Positions 10,850-23,054 are shown, numbered from the stretch's first letter. The stretch is 64,000 nucleotides of DNA from Posidonia oceanica (GCA_037176725.1 JAZBRS010000026.1:155941501-156005500), one strand, 5' to 3'. Made by a program: numbers and translations. The notes: generated from the sequence alone by a model not told the origin.

Positions 10850-11800
10850 GTGATAAGGTGTCGGGCTTATCGGTCGGATAGTTTACGGTCCTATCAACCG
10901 GGAGTGATAGTTTACAGTCCTATCAACTAGAACGATAGTTTACAGACCTATCAACTGGAACGATAGTTTACAGACCTATCAACTGGAACGATAGTTTACG
11001 GTCCTATCAACCGGAGGCAATTGTGAGTGATAGTTAATGGATATCAGCCGTATAACATGGTTGTGCGGGATAGTTTACAGTCCTATCAACTGGAACGATA
11101 GTTTACAAACCTATCAACTGGAACGATAGTTTACAGACCTATCAACTGGAGGCGATAGTTTACAGTCCTATCAACTGGAAAGCACAAACCATGAGGGATA
11201 GTTACTGGATATCAGCCGTATAACGCAAATGCCAGAGAGTGATAGTTTACAGTCCTATCAATTGGAACGATAGTTTACAGGCCTATCAACTGGAGCGATA
11301 GTTTACAGTCCTATCAACTGGAAAGGGCATTTGCGAGGGATAGTTACTGGATATCAGCCGTATAACATGATTGCGAGTGATAGTTTACAGTCCTATCAAC
11401 TGGAGCGATAGTTTACAGACCTATCAACTGGAGCAATAGTTTATAGTCCTATCAACTGGAGCGATAGTTTACAGTCCTATCAACTGGAACGCGCAATCAT
11501 GAGGGATAGTTACTGGATATCAGCCGTATAATGCAATTACAGGTGATAGTTTCGGATATCAGCCAAGGATGAGTTTTGGATCATCAGCCAGAGAATGATA
11601 GTTTACAGTCCTATCAACTGGAGCGATAGTTTACAGTCCTATCAACTGGAACGATAGTTTACAGTCCTATCAACTGGAAGCTGCAATTGCAAGGGGCAGT
11701 TACTGGATGTCAGCCGTATAACACAACTGCGGGCCAGATCGGGGATCAGCCCAAGATGACAGTTTACGGTCCTATCAACTGGAAAGAGCAGTGATTGATT
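10850..11800. repeat. Satellite A array, Element I 3' region
   Basis: About 25 units. The commonest is 28 bp: GATAG, TTTACAGTC, CTATC, then CAACTGGAAC or a variant, so each unit holds a GATAG/CTATC inverted repeat. A longer variant (GTTACTGGATATCAGCC plus GTATAAC, with GTTA/TAAC ends) is interspersed about every 100-170 bp, giving a higher-order pattern. Related arrays are at 23055-23935 and, reversed, 56376-56635. Confidence 0.92.
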
Positions 11801-11812
11801 GATCGATTGATT

Positions 11813-12690
11813 GATAAGATATCGGACTTATCGGCTGGCAAAGAGGGGATGAGGGAATGATGAGATTGATTGATGATAAGATATCGGACTTATCGGCCGG
11901 CAAAGAGGGGATGAGGGAATGATGAGATTATTGATGATAAGATATCGGACTTATCGGCCAGCAAAGAGGGGATGAGGGAATGATGAGATTGATTGATTGA
12001 AAAGGTGATAAGATATCGGACTTATCGACCGGCAAAGAGGGGATGAGGTAATGATGAGACTGATTAATTGAAAAGGTGATAAGATATCGGACTTATCGGC
12101 CGGCAAAGAGGGGATGAGGTAATGATGAGATTGATTGATTGAAAAGGTGATAAGATATCGGACTTATCGGCCGGCAAAGAGGGGATGAGGTAATGATGAG
12201 ATTGATTGGTTGAAAAGGTGATAAGATATCGGACTTATCGGCCGACAAAGAGGGGATGAGGTAATGATGAGATTGATTGATAAGAAAAGGTGATAAGATA
12301 TCGGACTTATCGGCCGACAAAGAGGGGATGAGATAATGATGAGATTGATTGATAAGAAAATGTGATAAGATATCGGACTTATCGGCCGACAAAGAGGGGA
12401 CGAGATAATGATGAGATTGAGTGATAAGAAAAGGTGATAAGATATCGGACTTATCGGCTGGCAAAGAGGGGATGAGATAATGATGAGAGATGATAAGAAA
12501 AGGTGATAAGATATCGGACTTATCGGCAGGCAAAAAGGGGATGAGATAATGATGAGAGATGATAAGTTATCGGACTTATCGGTCGGCAAAGAGGGGATGA
12601 GGTAATGATGAGAGATGATAAGATATCGGACTTATTGGTCGGCAAAGAGGGGATGAGATAATGATGATATATCGGGCTTGCCGGTAAAGG
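11813..12690. repeat. Satellite B array, Element I 3' region
   Basis: About 13 units of 55-73 bp. Each starts GATAAG-ATATCGGA-CTTATC (a 6-bp inverted repeat), continues GGCCGGCAAAGAGGGGATGAG and ends with ATGATGAGATTGATTGA and a variable AAAAGGT insertion. Only two units are present in Element II (about 24400-24530), so the array expanded or contracted after the elements split. Confidence 0.92.
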
Positions 12691-12776
12691 TTTCGCGAGA
12701 GCGAATCATCCCATGACACCAGGAATATCATAGGGCAAAGAGGGGGAGAATGATACCAAGGGGCGATCAAAAGATG

Positions 12777-12803
12777 CCCCTGGTGTCGGGATGACACCAG
12801 GGG
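12777..12803. other. Perfect 11-bp stem hairpin, Element I
   Basis: CCCCTGGTGTC, 5-nt loop GGGAT, GACACCAGGGG. An identical hairpin is at 24623-24649 in Element II. Flanking sequence (GATACCAAGGGGC just upstream, another GACACCAGG at about 12715) could pair with the same arms and give alternative folds. No function known to me. Confidence 0.85.
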
Positions 12804-12869
12804 TTGGCCAGCGCGTCCTTGGCATCAAAAGCAGAAGGTGAAGACAAAGCTGACGTGTTTGTCAGACGA

Positions 12870-13175
12870 GTAGTTTGGGGTACCAGCCCGCAGAAGATGA
12901 TGACAGGTTGACGGACCTATCGTCGAGCAGTTTGGGGTGCTAGCCCGTAGAAGATGACAGGTTGACGGACCTATCGCCGAGCAGTTTGGGGTGCCAGCCC
13001 GCAGATGATGACAGGTTGACGGACCTATCGCCGAGCAGTTTGGGGTGCCAGCCTGCAGAAGATGACAGGTTGACGGACCTATCGCCGAGCAGTTTGGGGT
13101 GCCAGCCCGCAGATGATGACAGGTTGACGGACCTATCGCTGAGCAGTTTGGGGTGCCAGCTCGCAGATGATGACT
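12870..13175. repeat. Satellite C array, Element I 3' region
   Basis: Five to six units of 53-54 bp: GATGACAGGTTGACGGACC, TATCGCCGAGCAG, TTTGGGGTGCCAGCCCGCA. Short open frames over it are repeat artefacts. In Element II the related unit is 83 bp because of an inserted palindromic segment. Confidence 0.9.
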
Positions 13176-13464
13176 CAGCTGGGGACGCTGGATGGCGTGG
13201 CTTGCCGGCGCGGGTTTGCAGAGATTCTGGACTTCAGAGTGGGTGCTGAGGACTTTCCTGCGTTGTGTTGGCTACAAGTCTGGCCAGAGGGCCCAAGATG
13301 ATGTTGGCAATGATTATGCAATGCATTAAATGGTCTTGAAGTGCAAGCAGACAGCAGAAACAGTTTTTCATTGAAAGAACTTGATGAGTACATGCCTGTG
13401 GCAGGCCAAAATATACAGCATATCTTGAAAGAAGACCACATGATTGCACGAGTGCCTAGCCGGT
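13176..13464. other. Spacer between satellite C and DUF7745-like ORF
   Basis: Non-repetitive, about 290 bp, conserved with 25080-25384 in Element II. It is the region just 3' of the DUF7745-like stop codon. No ORF on either strand keeps its frame in both copies. Confidence 0.5.
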
Positions 13465-14658
13465 TCAGGCCTTCTTTGGCTGCCTGGAGTCGGGGAATAG
13501 GGGGCCGCCTGGCGGGATCTCATTGACGGGCGAGAGCTCTTGGACCTCAGTCACATATTCAGGGGCACATCCTACACCTCTCACAGCTGCAATGTCTGTT
13601 GATCGTAACCCATGCTGTATCTGATCAGCCAGCTTCTTGGTTGGGGCAGTCGTGGTGAGAGGATATGCTTGAAGAAGCTCAGACGCTGTGCTGTCAACAA
13701 AGGCGCCCTGCTGGAAGCCAAATTGGCGTATAACCCTGATGGGATGGTATTCCACACCCGCCGTGAATCCTGGCAGTACGATCAGCCGCGTGTTGCACGT
13801 GCTGAAAAAGACAGTGAATGGCTCGGCTACAGAGGGGATGATACGTCAGGTTACAGCGTCGTTAGTCAGTGCTGATAGCCTTTCGTATTCTTCTTTGACG
13901 CTCTTGATTGTCTTGGCACGGCCGCTGCTGCAGTAGGCTTTGAAGGCATGCACCTGGGGGCGCAGAAAGTTCATTTCTAAGTGTGCAGCTAGCCAGACTT
14001 GTATGAGTGCCCCGCAGCCGTGGAAGTGGCGGCAGCGATGTGTGATGCGGTCCAGCCCGCGGTATGTTTCTGCCAGAACAACTGGTGCCAGGTCCATCTG
14101 CCGGGTCACCACAGCAAGTGCTAACCCTGCAACCTCAATGGCCACTGTCAGTCGTCCATGAGTAAAGATTAGCTCGCTCAGGAAGCGGATGACAAACCCT
14201 CGGAGCCACAGCTCATCTCCGAGTTCGACGCGCTTCTTCATGACATCATCAAAGTGCGCTAGGCGGAGCATAGGTTCAGGTCCACTGGTGCAGATTAGAC
14301 TCTGTTGGCAGCTTCGAGTAGGGAGCCCAGTCAGCTGGCTCAAGACCTCAAGGTATCCATCACGCCTCATGAAGATAGGCGGCCCCATGATCTTGGAGAA
14401 GCCGCAGATCCGACGCACTTCTTCCAGTGTGGGTGTAAGCTCAGTTCTGCCAAAGCGAAAGACGTGGTGCGCCGGTTTCCAGAATCTTGCGGCGGCACAC
14501 AGAAGATGACGGCTTACTTCCACATCAGCAGCCTTCAGCAGCTTGGTTGGGATGCCCCACAGGCGCAGCTTTTCGCAGTCTTCTTGGGTAAGCTCGCCGA
14601 TCCATTCTTGCAAGGCCTCCGAGCAGTGTGCTGGAGTCAACAGAGTGGGGAAGCCCAT
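13465..14658 (-). pseudogene. DUF7745 / plant-mobile-domain-like ORF, Element I (one internal stop)
   Basis: About 397 codons in one frame, matching the open 400-codon ORF at 25385-26587. I start at 14658, whose Met-Gly-Phe-Pro corresponds to the start in Element II; the frame is open 45 codons further upstream. Family-like motifs: an LWGIPTKLL segment, FRFG..ELTPTLEEVRRICGF, a hydrophobic FVIRFLSELIFTHG stretch and an EYHPIRV.RQFG stretch near the end. A TGG-to-TGA change at 13846-13848 stops it; the frame stays open after that. A second CGA-to-TGA change ends it three residues earlier than in Element II. It lies in sense orientation between integrase and 3' LTR. Family assignment is from memory of the motif pattern; molecular function unknown. 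Confidence 0.75.
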
Positions 14659-16121
14659 TGCGCAGATCGCAGGGGTACAGGCAGATAACTGCAGAGCTTG
14701 AAGGTACCTGTTATTACCATTGTACACAGTCAGATCACACTGGCATATAATCTCTGACAGAGAGCAGAATCTGAGGCTGATAATGTAGTTCAATAGCAGC
14801 TAGCAGTCAATATCAGGATATAGCAGTTAAGCAAAGATAAACAAGGGGAATCTGCAGCAGTCTTGGGGATACAGGGGCTAGAGCTTGGCAGGAGATCTGG
14901 ACCAGCGCAGCTCGAGCAGCGTCAACGTGTTCTAGGCAAGAAGTACTGTCTCAGGGTCGAAGCGAGTTGCAGAGCGGAACGATTGATAAGAAAGAAAGGA
15001 TAATTGAAGATGCATGTATGCATGATGCAGGTCAGTATGCTTATGAAATGATTAGTATGCTTGGGTGCCCTCAGCATACGGAGCGCTTTGGTGCCTGCTG
15101 CAAAGGAAGGGAGTGGTCCCCGACTCACTGGGCCCTACTTAGACTCTTGGCTTGCTGGTGGCACTCCGGAACAGGTGTTGGCATTTGTACAGGTGGTGGT
15201 GTGGTGAGGACAGGCTATTTGCCGGACTCTCAGGACCTACACCTACTCTTTCTGCTCTCTTTTTTTGATTTCTCCCTCATAGGTATGCAGTCTTTTTCCG
15301 CCCCTAGCTTGGGAGAAGGTAAGTGTTTTGCTTTTGGAGGGAAGTGGTAGACCCTTTTTAAAACTTAACACCCTTGGGTCTCTAGTAAGGTACGGGGGAT
15401 GATGGTGCCTGTATTTTTGGGCTGAATCTTGCCCTTTTTTCTTCTTTTTTTTTTTTGCTTTTGCTTTTTCCCCCCTTTTTTTTGTTTTTGTTCTATCTCT
15501 TTTTTTTTTTGCTTGTTTGATTTCTTTTTCTCTTTTTTTTTTTTCAGGCTTTTGTTATCCCCATTTTGGTGGCAAAAGAAGGGTGCTTGAGTCGTGATGG
15601 ATCTGGGCTTTGGGTCTGCTATGTGATGGGTAGAAGGAGCAGGGTTAGACTGCACACCCCTATCTCTAGGGCCGGCTTCTGTCTTCGTCTTCTGTTCCTT
15701 GAATGTGCCCAAGCCTAGATGTCTACTCTCACTTTTTCCAGACTCACATCCTAACATTTTTTCTCCCTCAGAGGTGTATGTCCTTACGAGTTTAGGCAGT
15801 TCGCCTGTCCTGATTGGTGGTAGCTCCCTCACTAGCTAAGACATCTAAGTAGTGCCAGGTGAGGTAGGGCGGATTCCTTCCAGAGCAGGCAAGCACTTCC
15901 GGTTCTCATCACCGGGCCAAAGATGCAATGCACGATTTGAAGGGAGGACGATGATGATTGAAAGAGAGTTGATGCATGAGTAGGATAGATAGAAGATGCA
16001 GGTATGATGAGAATGCAAGAAGTGAGAATGCAAGTGTGTAGGTGAGAGAAGGTCATCGGCAACGGGACCGCTTTCGACTACTGATAGTACTTCTTGAGAT
16101 AGTAGAGGTTGACGGGCTCGG
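14659..16121 (-). other. Region between integrase and DUF7745-like ORF, Element I
   Basis: About 1.46 kb, well conserved with 26588-28036 in Element II. It includes a minus-strand frame at 15365-15832 (155 codons) starting MRELPPIRTGELP and ending in a long Lys-rich run from an A/G tract (15420-15560, minus strand). The similar frame in Element II is 193 codons, so the N-terminal 90 residues keep frame in both. Whether it is translated is unclear. The A/G tract resembles a second polypurine tract. Confidence 0.5.
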
Positions 16122-16745
16122 ACTACTCGACCCGGTCCATATCCTCAAGAGTTACAGCGCCTCCCGAGAAGATCTGCTTGACCACAAAGGGGCCGCGCCA
16201 ATTGGGTCGGAATTTCCCTCGACCGTCAGGCAAATGGATGGCGCGCAAGACAAGGTCCCCTGGCTGAAAGTTTCTGGGCTGGACCTTCTTCAAGAATGCT
16301 CTGGCCATCCGCTTCTGGTAGCAGTGAGCGTTGTGCATAGCTTGCAGTCTGTGCTCATCGATCAAATTTAGTTGGACGCAGCGATCTTCGACCCATTCTG
16401 CCTCTTCCAACTCAGCTTCTCGTAGGATCCGCAGTGAGGGGATCTCTACTTCAACAGGTAGCACCGCTTCCACGCCGTACACCAGAGAGTATGGGGTGGC
16501 TCCCGTCGAGGTCCGGATTGATGTCCTGTACGCCCAGAGCGCGTACGGGAGCTTGTCATGCCAGTCCTTGTGGGCTTCTGCCATTTTCTTCAGGATTTTA
16601 ACAATGTTCTTGTTTGCAGACTCCACCGCTCCGTTCATCTGTGGCCGGTAGGGTGAGGATCGATGATGCTTGATTTTGGGACTCTGCAGGAATTCCTCGA
16701 CCCTTTTGGCAATGAAGTTTGTGCCATTATCAGAGATGACAGAGT
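16122..16745 (-). pseudogene. Integrase C-terminal part, Element I (interrupted by Element II)
   Basis: Matches residues of the Element II integrase from the SDNGTNF aspartate motif through NGAVES (catalytic Glu) to the C-terminal GPFVVKQIF segment. It would join cDNA to host DNA in the nucleus. The frame ends at 16123 by CAG-to-TAG, earlier than in Element II. At 16750 the gene is cut by Element II, and its N-terminal continuation is at 43918. At the site where Element II has an internal TGA (28619), this copy still has CGA. Confidence 0.88.
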
Positions 16746-16750
16746 GCGGG
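16746..16750. repeat. Target-site duplication, left copy (GCGGG)
   Basis: GCGGG directly left of the LTR start at 16751; the same five bases lie directly right of the other LTR at 43913-43917. Removing Element II and one copy restores a continuous integrase sequence. Confidence 0.95.
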
Positions 16751-17321
16751 TGTAGCGATCCCGATCGGAATCAGGCTCGCTATTAGCGACGATTGGATCC
16801 GAGGAAGAGGCTCGACTCGAAAACACTTAAAATCGAGGAGAAAAGAGAAAGATAAGACAAATCAGAGTCGCCACCATGTCTATTAACGGGAGACAAGGAA
16901 AACCGGGGGAAATGCGTGAATTAACACGCAAAACCAAGCAAGAAATGCAAAGCAAAGCAATGCAAGGGAAAACAAATGCAAATACATGCAAAAGAGATGA
17001 CTCTAGCCTAGGATAAGGGCAGTATGGTCATTGCGGGCCAAAAGACAGGGCAAGGACTCCTGTTACGTGCGGGGAAGGTGTTAGGCACCCCCGACACGCC
17101 CGAGAATCGGTCTTTCTAGGCTTACACTCGCATACACAGGGAAATGCAGGATTGAATGCCTATGTGCCTATGAATGCCTAAATGAATGCTCAAGGTGTGC
17201 TCTAAGTGGAGAGATGCAGGGCAAGGAAGTAAACGTGCTATCTAAGTGCTCAGCTACGCTGTCTGTGTTCCTAACTGGGCGAAACCTGGCTCGTGAGAAC
17301 TCCAGGCAGTAAGCATCACAG

Positions 17322-17328
17322 CCCTATA
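17322..17328 (-). promoter_or_regulatory. Putative TATA box, Element II 3' LTR
   Basis: Minus strand TATAGGG in the context conserved in all five LTRs, about 570 bp from the LTR end. Confidence 0.5.
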
Positions 17329-17459
17329 TGCGAATGCAAGCGAAAAAGCAAAACAACGGTAAAACCATGCAATGCAATCGACATGCAAGAGAAAACGGCG
17401 TAAAACACGCAAAACGAGGCGAAAAACAAGAAAGCGTGCAAAACGATGCAAAAAAGACA

Positions 17460-17637
17460 AGATCGACACGCAAAACGGGCGAGAAAGCAAGGCGGCACGC
17501 GAATCGGAGCAAAAGACGATGTCGGGCACGCAAAACTGTGCCAAAAACAGGGCGAGCACGCAAAACGGCGTGAAAGACAAAGCAGGCACGCAAAACGGTG
17601 CCAAAACGAGAGCGGGCACGCAAAACGGTGCCGAAAG
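17460..17637. repeat. Degenerate 30-bp minisatellite in Element II 3' LTR
   Basis: Five to six diverged copies with the shared word CACGCAAAAC at about 17469, 17528, 17558, 17588 and 17618. Same position relative to the promoter as the long array of LTR I. Confidence 0.75.
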
Positions 17638-19388
17638 CTGCGAGATAAAACCTCGGAAAAAGCCGTGTGAATGCAAATGCAAGGAAAAGATTAGAAGCAG
17701 TAAAAGGAGAAGCAGAACAACGCATGTGTGAGAACAGGCGCTGTTCGGGGCCACACAGAGTAGGTGTGAAGACCTACAAAGGGGAGAGTGAGCAAACGGG
17801 GGGATTACCACCTCTTTTGCGACCATTTCCCACTAAACCGTTCCACGATGTGTCTCGCATGCTGCCCAAAGCTCGCGATGCGATCGGATCGTGGAAAAGG
17901 GGGAAGAAAGTCACATTAAGTGATAAATCCAGGGAAAACACAACACAAAACACCCAAGAGTACGCGAAACAGGGATCTGAGTTGATAGACAAGAAGAGGA
18001 GGTCCTATTCTACATGCTCAAAGAGACAGAAATTGAAAACGAGGAAAACTATGCAAATGGCATGCAAATGAATGCAATGCAGGAGTTCAGGAGGACATAC
18101 CTGGAAATCCGGGAGCCTGATCTGAGATCTGCTTGGTCCATGCTGAAGAGCGCTTTGCTGCGGTCGCCTGGGCAGCTTACTTGAGAAGATCCAACGGCCG
18201 GATTGGAAGATATCGCAGCTTCAAGGTAGGAGGGCCAGAACAGAGGAGAAGAACAGATCTAGGTGTTCAAGAGGTCCTAGGGATGTGCAAAAGGTCCTCC
18301 CAAGTGAAGGGGAGCTAAAGGTGCTTAGTGTGTGCAAAGGGATGCTAAAATGCGAAGCTAAATGAATGCAGGATGCATGCAAGAGGCTAGAAAAGGCAAG
18401 AGGGGAATTTTCAGAAAACAGAGGTTTAAATACCATTTTTGAAAAAGAGAGGGGGCTAAATGCAATTTTTCAAAAAAGAATGGAGCCCACAGGAGAGAGT
18501 TTTGAAAACAGGAGAGGGCAGAGGGATATTTTGCAAAAGATTGGGCTCAGAAAGCTATTTTGAAAAGAGGGCATGCATTGGAAGAAGTTTTGAAAACAAA
18601 TGGAAACCAGAGAGTAATTTTGGAAAAAAACTAGGGTCTAAAGTGCAAATTTTCTAGAAAACAGGGTTCTGGGAAGTCCGGGAATGCAAGTGGAGGGTCT
18701 ACATGCAATTTTTGTAAGCATAGGAGCTAAGATGCAACTTTAGGGGCAAAACAGTCTTTTTACATGATTTTTAAAGGATACAAGGACCTATGTGTAATTT
18801 TTGAATCATGCAGGGGGCAAATATGCAATTTTATATGGAAAACATGCTCTGAAATCAGAAGACAGGACTGATGTGCAATTTTTGGGAAAAATAGGGTTAA
18901 AAATGCAATGCAATAAGCAAAAATGCATGCAAAATATTACTGTCCATTTAAGATGGACCTAAATGCAAAAATGCAAAACCTGGAGGCAAAACATGCAATG
19001 CAGTATGCAAAAATCAAAATAAAACCTAAGTTCCTACAGTGCAGAGGATGAAAATGCAAAAACAGAAAATGATAAGGACTTGGAATGCAATTTAATAAGG
19101 CAAAGTCAAAGCATTTAAATGATCTGATTTACATCAGGACCTAAGTGCAATAATTGAAAACAGAGGGGCTGATGCATAAAATTTTACAACTAAACAGCAC
19201 AGTAAAAGGATCAAAATGTAAAAACAGAAAACTACAAACATTTCACGCAATTTAATATGATTTCAGTTCAAAAAAACAGCAGATTAAATCAAATAAGGAC
19301 TGGAATGCAAAATATCAAGAACTTAGACCAGATATGCAATATTTACCAGAAAACTAAGCTGAAGGAAAAAATAAATCAACAGTAAAAC

Positions 19389-19442
19389 GCCGACGGCCAT
19401 GGACATTGTAGCAGCAAGCTGCCAGCGTCCATGAACGCCGGC
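19389..19442. repeat. 54-bp inverted repeat in Element II 3' LTR
   Basis: Homologue of 7160-7213. The inner stem reads GGACATTG against CAGCGTCC here. Confidence 0.7.
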
Positions 19443-22400
19443 ACAGGGGGCTTGGGGACGCGCAGACCGGCGGGGGAGCTGCTCCTGGTCCTGACGGAGG
19501 TCGGACGGTGCTCGGCGGAGGTCGACGCGGACTGGAACGAGCTGGAGCGGTCGCCGGAGGTCTGCAGAGCTTCAAAAGCTTCGTCTGGCCGATCGACGCA
19601 GCGACGCTGCGTTCTGAGGGCCGGAGAACGCTCCTGAGACCCCTGCGGACCTGAGGCAACCACCGGAGCTGCGTTCTGCTGGACGGAGCTGCGGGACGAC
19701 CGGAGAGACTCGCCGGAGAAGATGACCCTGGCCGGAGCTTGACTCAGCGCAGGAGAGCCGGAGACCCTATTCTAAAGGCTGGAGAAGCAAGAGGGGAGGA
19801 AGAGGAGGCTAAGGGATGTGGAATTTACCTGGTTCCGTGTCTGAGATGCCCTACCGACGACGGTGGCTTCAGAGGTCGCCGGTGGAGTCCGTCCGGTCGC
19901 TGCGGGTGCTGTCGGCTGCTCGCGAGGGCTGGAGTCGCCTCAGGACGATCCTCCGGAGCTTCCCAGATGGTTGGACACGAGCTGCGAAGACCGGAGGGAG
20001 GATTTGAAGTTTTTGGGTTCAGAGTTGCTGCCGAAGGCCGGGGGGGTGTCTGCTGCTCCTCAGGTTGGATGGGGCCTTCCGGGAGATTGCTGGAGGTCTG
20101 GGGATTGATTCTGGGCGGTTGAATTGATTTTCTGGAGGCTGTGGGAAGAGTTTGCAGGTCGACCGGATTTCTGATCAGGAGTTGGGACAGGTGTTTGTTG
20201 TGGAGTTTGTGGTCTGTGGTGGAGAATAGGGCTGAAGTTCAGGTGCTTCTGGAAGGTGAAGTTCAGGCGAGTAATTTAGGAAGATTTGGGGAGAAATGGA
20301 GTTCAGTGATGAAAGCAATTCTGAAATGTTAAGTGGTGGGTTCAGTAGTGAAGTTTCAGGTGAATTGGGGGTCGTTCTGAGGTGGAAAAAGCCGGGAAAT
20401 GATGGAGGAAAGGCACTGATGTGCTGGGTGGATTTGGGGGATGAAAATGGAAGGGAATTCGAGGCTGGAACGGGCTGGTTTCGGGGGAGAAAGAAGGGGA
20501 AGTTCTACTGAAAATCAGAGGGAGAGGAAGGAGATTTGCTTGGGAATTCTCTGGATTTCTCAGCTCTCTCTCTCAGGTGGCAAAAAAGGGATGAAGGAGG
20601 ATTGAAGGGCTGGCTTTTATCAAGAGGAGGGGACTGCTGGGCGCGAGCTGGTGGTTTGAATTCCACCGGCGGCACTGCAGCAGAAACGACGGGCGTCAGC
20701 GAGGCGACTGGCATTCAATGCCTCCCGGAATTGGTGCTGAGATAGAAGAGAGCGGCGAGCTGCTGTGGATGAAAAGATGGAGGCTTGAAATTTGAATGGT
20801 GGAGGGAGCTCTGTTGCAGTAGGCCGCGGGAGAAAACCAGTGGAGAGAAAAAAACGCGGAAGGTTGAAGAAGAAGAAGGAAGAAGGAGGCCGGACTGCTG
20901 TGGGCCGAGAAAAAAAGAAAAAGAAATAAAGGAGGAAGGGAGAAACGGGCCAACAGGCCCAGTAAGAAAAAAAAGAAACAAAAATGAGAAGGAAGAAAGG
21001 AAGAGAGGGAAAAGAAGAGAAATAAAATAGGAAAAAATAAATTAAAAATAAATAAAAATACTAGAAAGGTTGTGATGCGAACTAGGGTTTTAATTAAAAT
21101 TTTTTATTGGCCATTTTGGGTTGATTAATGTGTTTTGGGCTTGATTAGGGTTTTTGGGTTTTGGTTTTGCTTTTAATTAGTTTTCACTTGATTAAATGTT
21201 TGTTAAACCTTTTTTAAATTGTTTTAAAAAATGTGTTTCCCTTGTTGGACACTTAGGATATTGATTAGGATTTTTTAGGATTTATTTTCGTATTAATCAG
21301 GGTTGTTTTCAGGTTTTTAAGTTTTAGTCTTCTTAGGGTTTTTTCCTTTCTTAAGTCTTTTAAATTATGCTTTGATTTTTATTTGTTGATTTTTCTTGAA
21401 GTTTTTAGTTAGATTTTTCTGATTTGATGGGGTGTTTTTAAGTCTTTCCAATGTGTTTTTCTTTTCCCTTTTTTAATTAAGTTTTTATGTTGTTCTTCTT
21501 ATGTTTACTAGGTTAAGTCTTTTGCTTCTTTAATTACTTGTTTTAGTGTTTGATTTTTTAATTCTTCTTTTTAGGGTTTATTTTTTTTTAATTCTTCTGA
21601 TGGGGTTTTTACTTTTGGTGGGCTCTGATTTCATTTTAGTTTTTTTCTTGATTTTTCAGTGTTTTCTTTTGATTTGTTTTGCATTTTTTAGCTCACATGC
21701 TTGGTTTTCCTTTTAGCTTGATTTAGTTAAGTTTAGGTTTTTAATTGCTTGTTTAATGTTTTTTAATTGTTTTTCTTAGGGTTCTGATTTGTTTCTTTTA
21801 TGTTTTGGGGTTTTACAGATTTTTAGGGGTTTTTATGGATTTTTGCAAGAGAAAGAAAAGGAAAAGAGAAGGAGGAAAGAAATGGAAAAAAGAGGGAGAT
21901 AAAAGGAAAAGAGATAGGTTGAAGGAAAAGGATTTTTTGAAAATTAGGGAAAGTGTTAAAAATGAAGTAAAAATAGGAATAAGATAGAGGAAGGATAGAA
22001 GGAGCAAGAAGGGGATGAAAAGAGAGATGATAATCAGGAGAGAGAGAGGAGAGAGAAAATGATAATCCCGGAGAGAGAAAAGGATAATTTGGGTGAATGG
22101 AGGTCTTAAAGGTCTTGGAATGGGATGAAAACTGGTGAGTGGGCAGTCTAGGGTCTGAGGTATTGCTTCTGAAGTTTTGGTTTGATTCTAAGAAGGTTTT
22201 GGAAGGGTTTTAAGGTGTAGAAAAGGGGAGTTTTGCCTAGGTTTTCTAGGGTTTTTGGGAATGGTCTAATGTTTGAGATTTTCTAAGTTCTTGGGTAGGT
22301 TTGCTAAGTGGGTGTGGGTGGGTTTTCCTATGGATTTTGGCTAGGTTTTGAGCTTGGGAAGAGGGGTAAAGGCTTAGGTCAAGTTTGCTTGATTTTGAAG

Positions 22401-22500
22401 GGTAAAGAGGAGGGTTAGGGTTTGGTTTGGTTTGGTTTGAGTCCAGCAATCACTAGGAGGGCTCCAAGTGGTCCAAGCCTGCCAAGATGGGGTGTCAACA

Positions 22501-22513
22501 GTTGCCCCTCCCT
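22501..22513 (-). other. Polypurine tract of Element II
   Basis: Minus strand AGGGAGGGGCAAC, directly before the 3' LTR start TGTTGACACC. Confidence 0.87.
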
Positions 22514-23050
22514 GAGCAAGGTCAAGCGGAGCGAGGCCGCTGCTCGGGGTTGACAAGACACCCCATCTGACCGGCGGGAGCAGCGATTTGCTATGGGCGT
22601 GAGCTACTTATTCGGCGGATGCACCGAAAATCGTAGCCCGTTGCCGCAATGCGAAATGCAGGGTACAGATGGATGAATGCTAAGAGTGTAATGCGTGCTA
22701 ATGCAAATGCAACGCAAGAGTTAGTACAAAAGTTAGCCAAATAAAGAAAAATGCTGATGCTGTGCAAGTGACGCCGATGATACTAAAGTAGTATGCAATG
22801 CTAGCTGAGAAGATGCAGAGATGATGCAAGAGAAAATGCTAAAAGGACGCGATGTGGTGCAAGGATCTGGCAGGAAGGCCGGACTTGCGCGACAAAGCAA
22901 AGGAAAACAGGGTGCAGCTTGTCCCCGCCCGGGGAGCAAGCTAGCAGAAGAGAAAAGAGGGGTGCGAGGGGAGAGAGGCCAACTCTCGTATCGCAAAAAA
23001 AGAGGTGCATGACTTTGCCTTCCTGGGGCAAGGCCACGCCAAAAAAAAAA
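22514..23050 (-). other. Conserved non-coding 3' block, Element II
   Basis: Counterpart of 10323-10849. No frame is kept between the two copies; part of the 3' untranslated region. Confidence 0.65.
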
Positions 23051-23054
23051 GTGA

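Larger units (their letters stand above)
16751..22500 (-). repeat. 3' LTR of Element II (5750 bp)
   Basis: Same length as 38163-43912 and nearly identical. Related to LTR I but clearly diverged, which marks a sister subfamily. It contains the putative TATA (17322-17328), degenerate 30-bp repeats (17460-17637), the 54-bp inverted repeat (19389-19442), the TGCAATTT zone (about 18360-19340) and purine/AT-rich zones (about 20770-22100). Confidence 0.97.

Noticed and set aside
12093..12797. Open frames over satellite B on the minus strand
   Set aside because: Each repeats the same residue pattern with the satellite period; no start, domain or conservation in Element II.
10850..13175. CRISPR-like arrays (28-bp repeats at regular spacing)
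   Set aside because: No unique spacers: the whole unit repeats. The setting is a plant retrotransposon with no cas genes.
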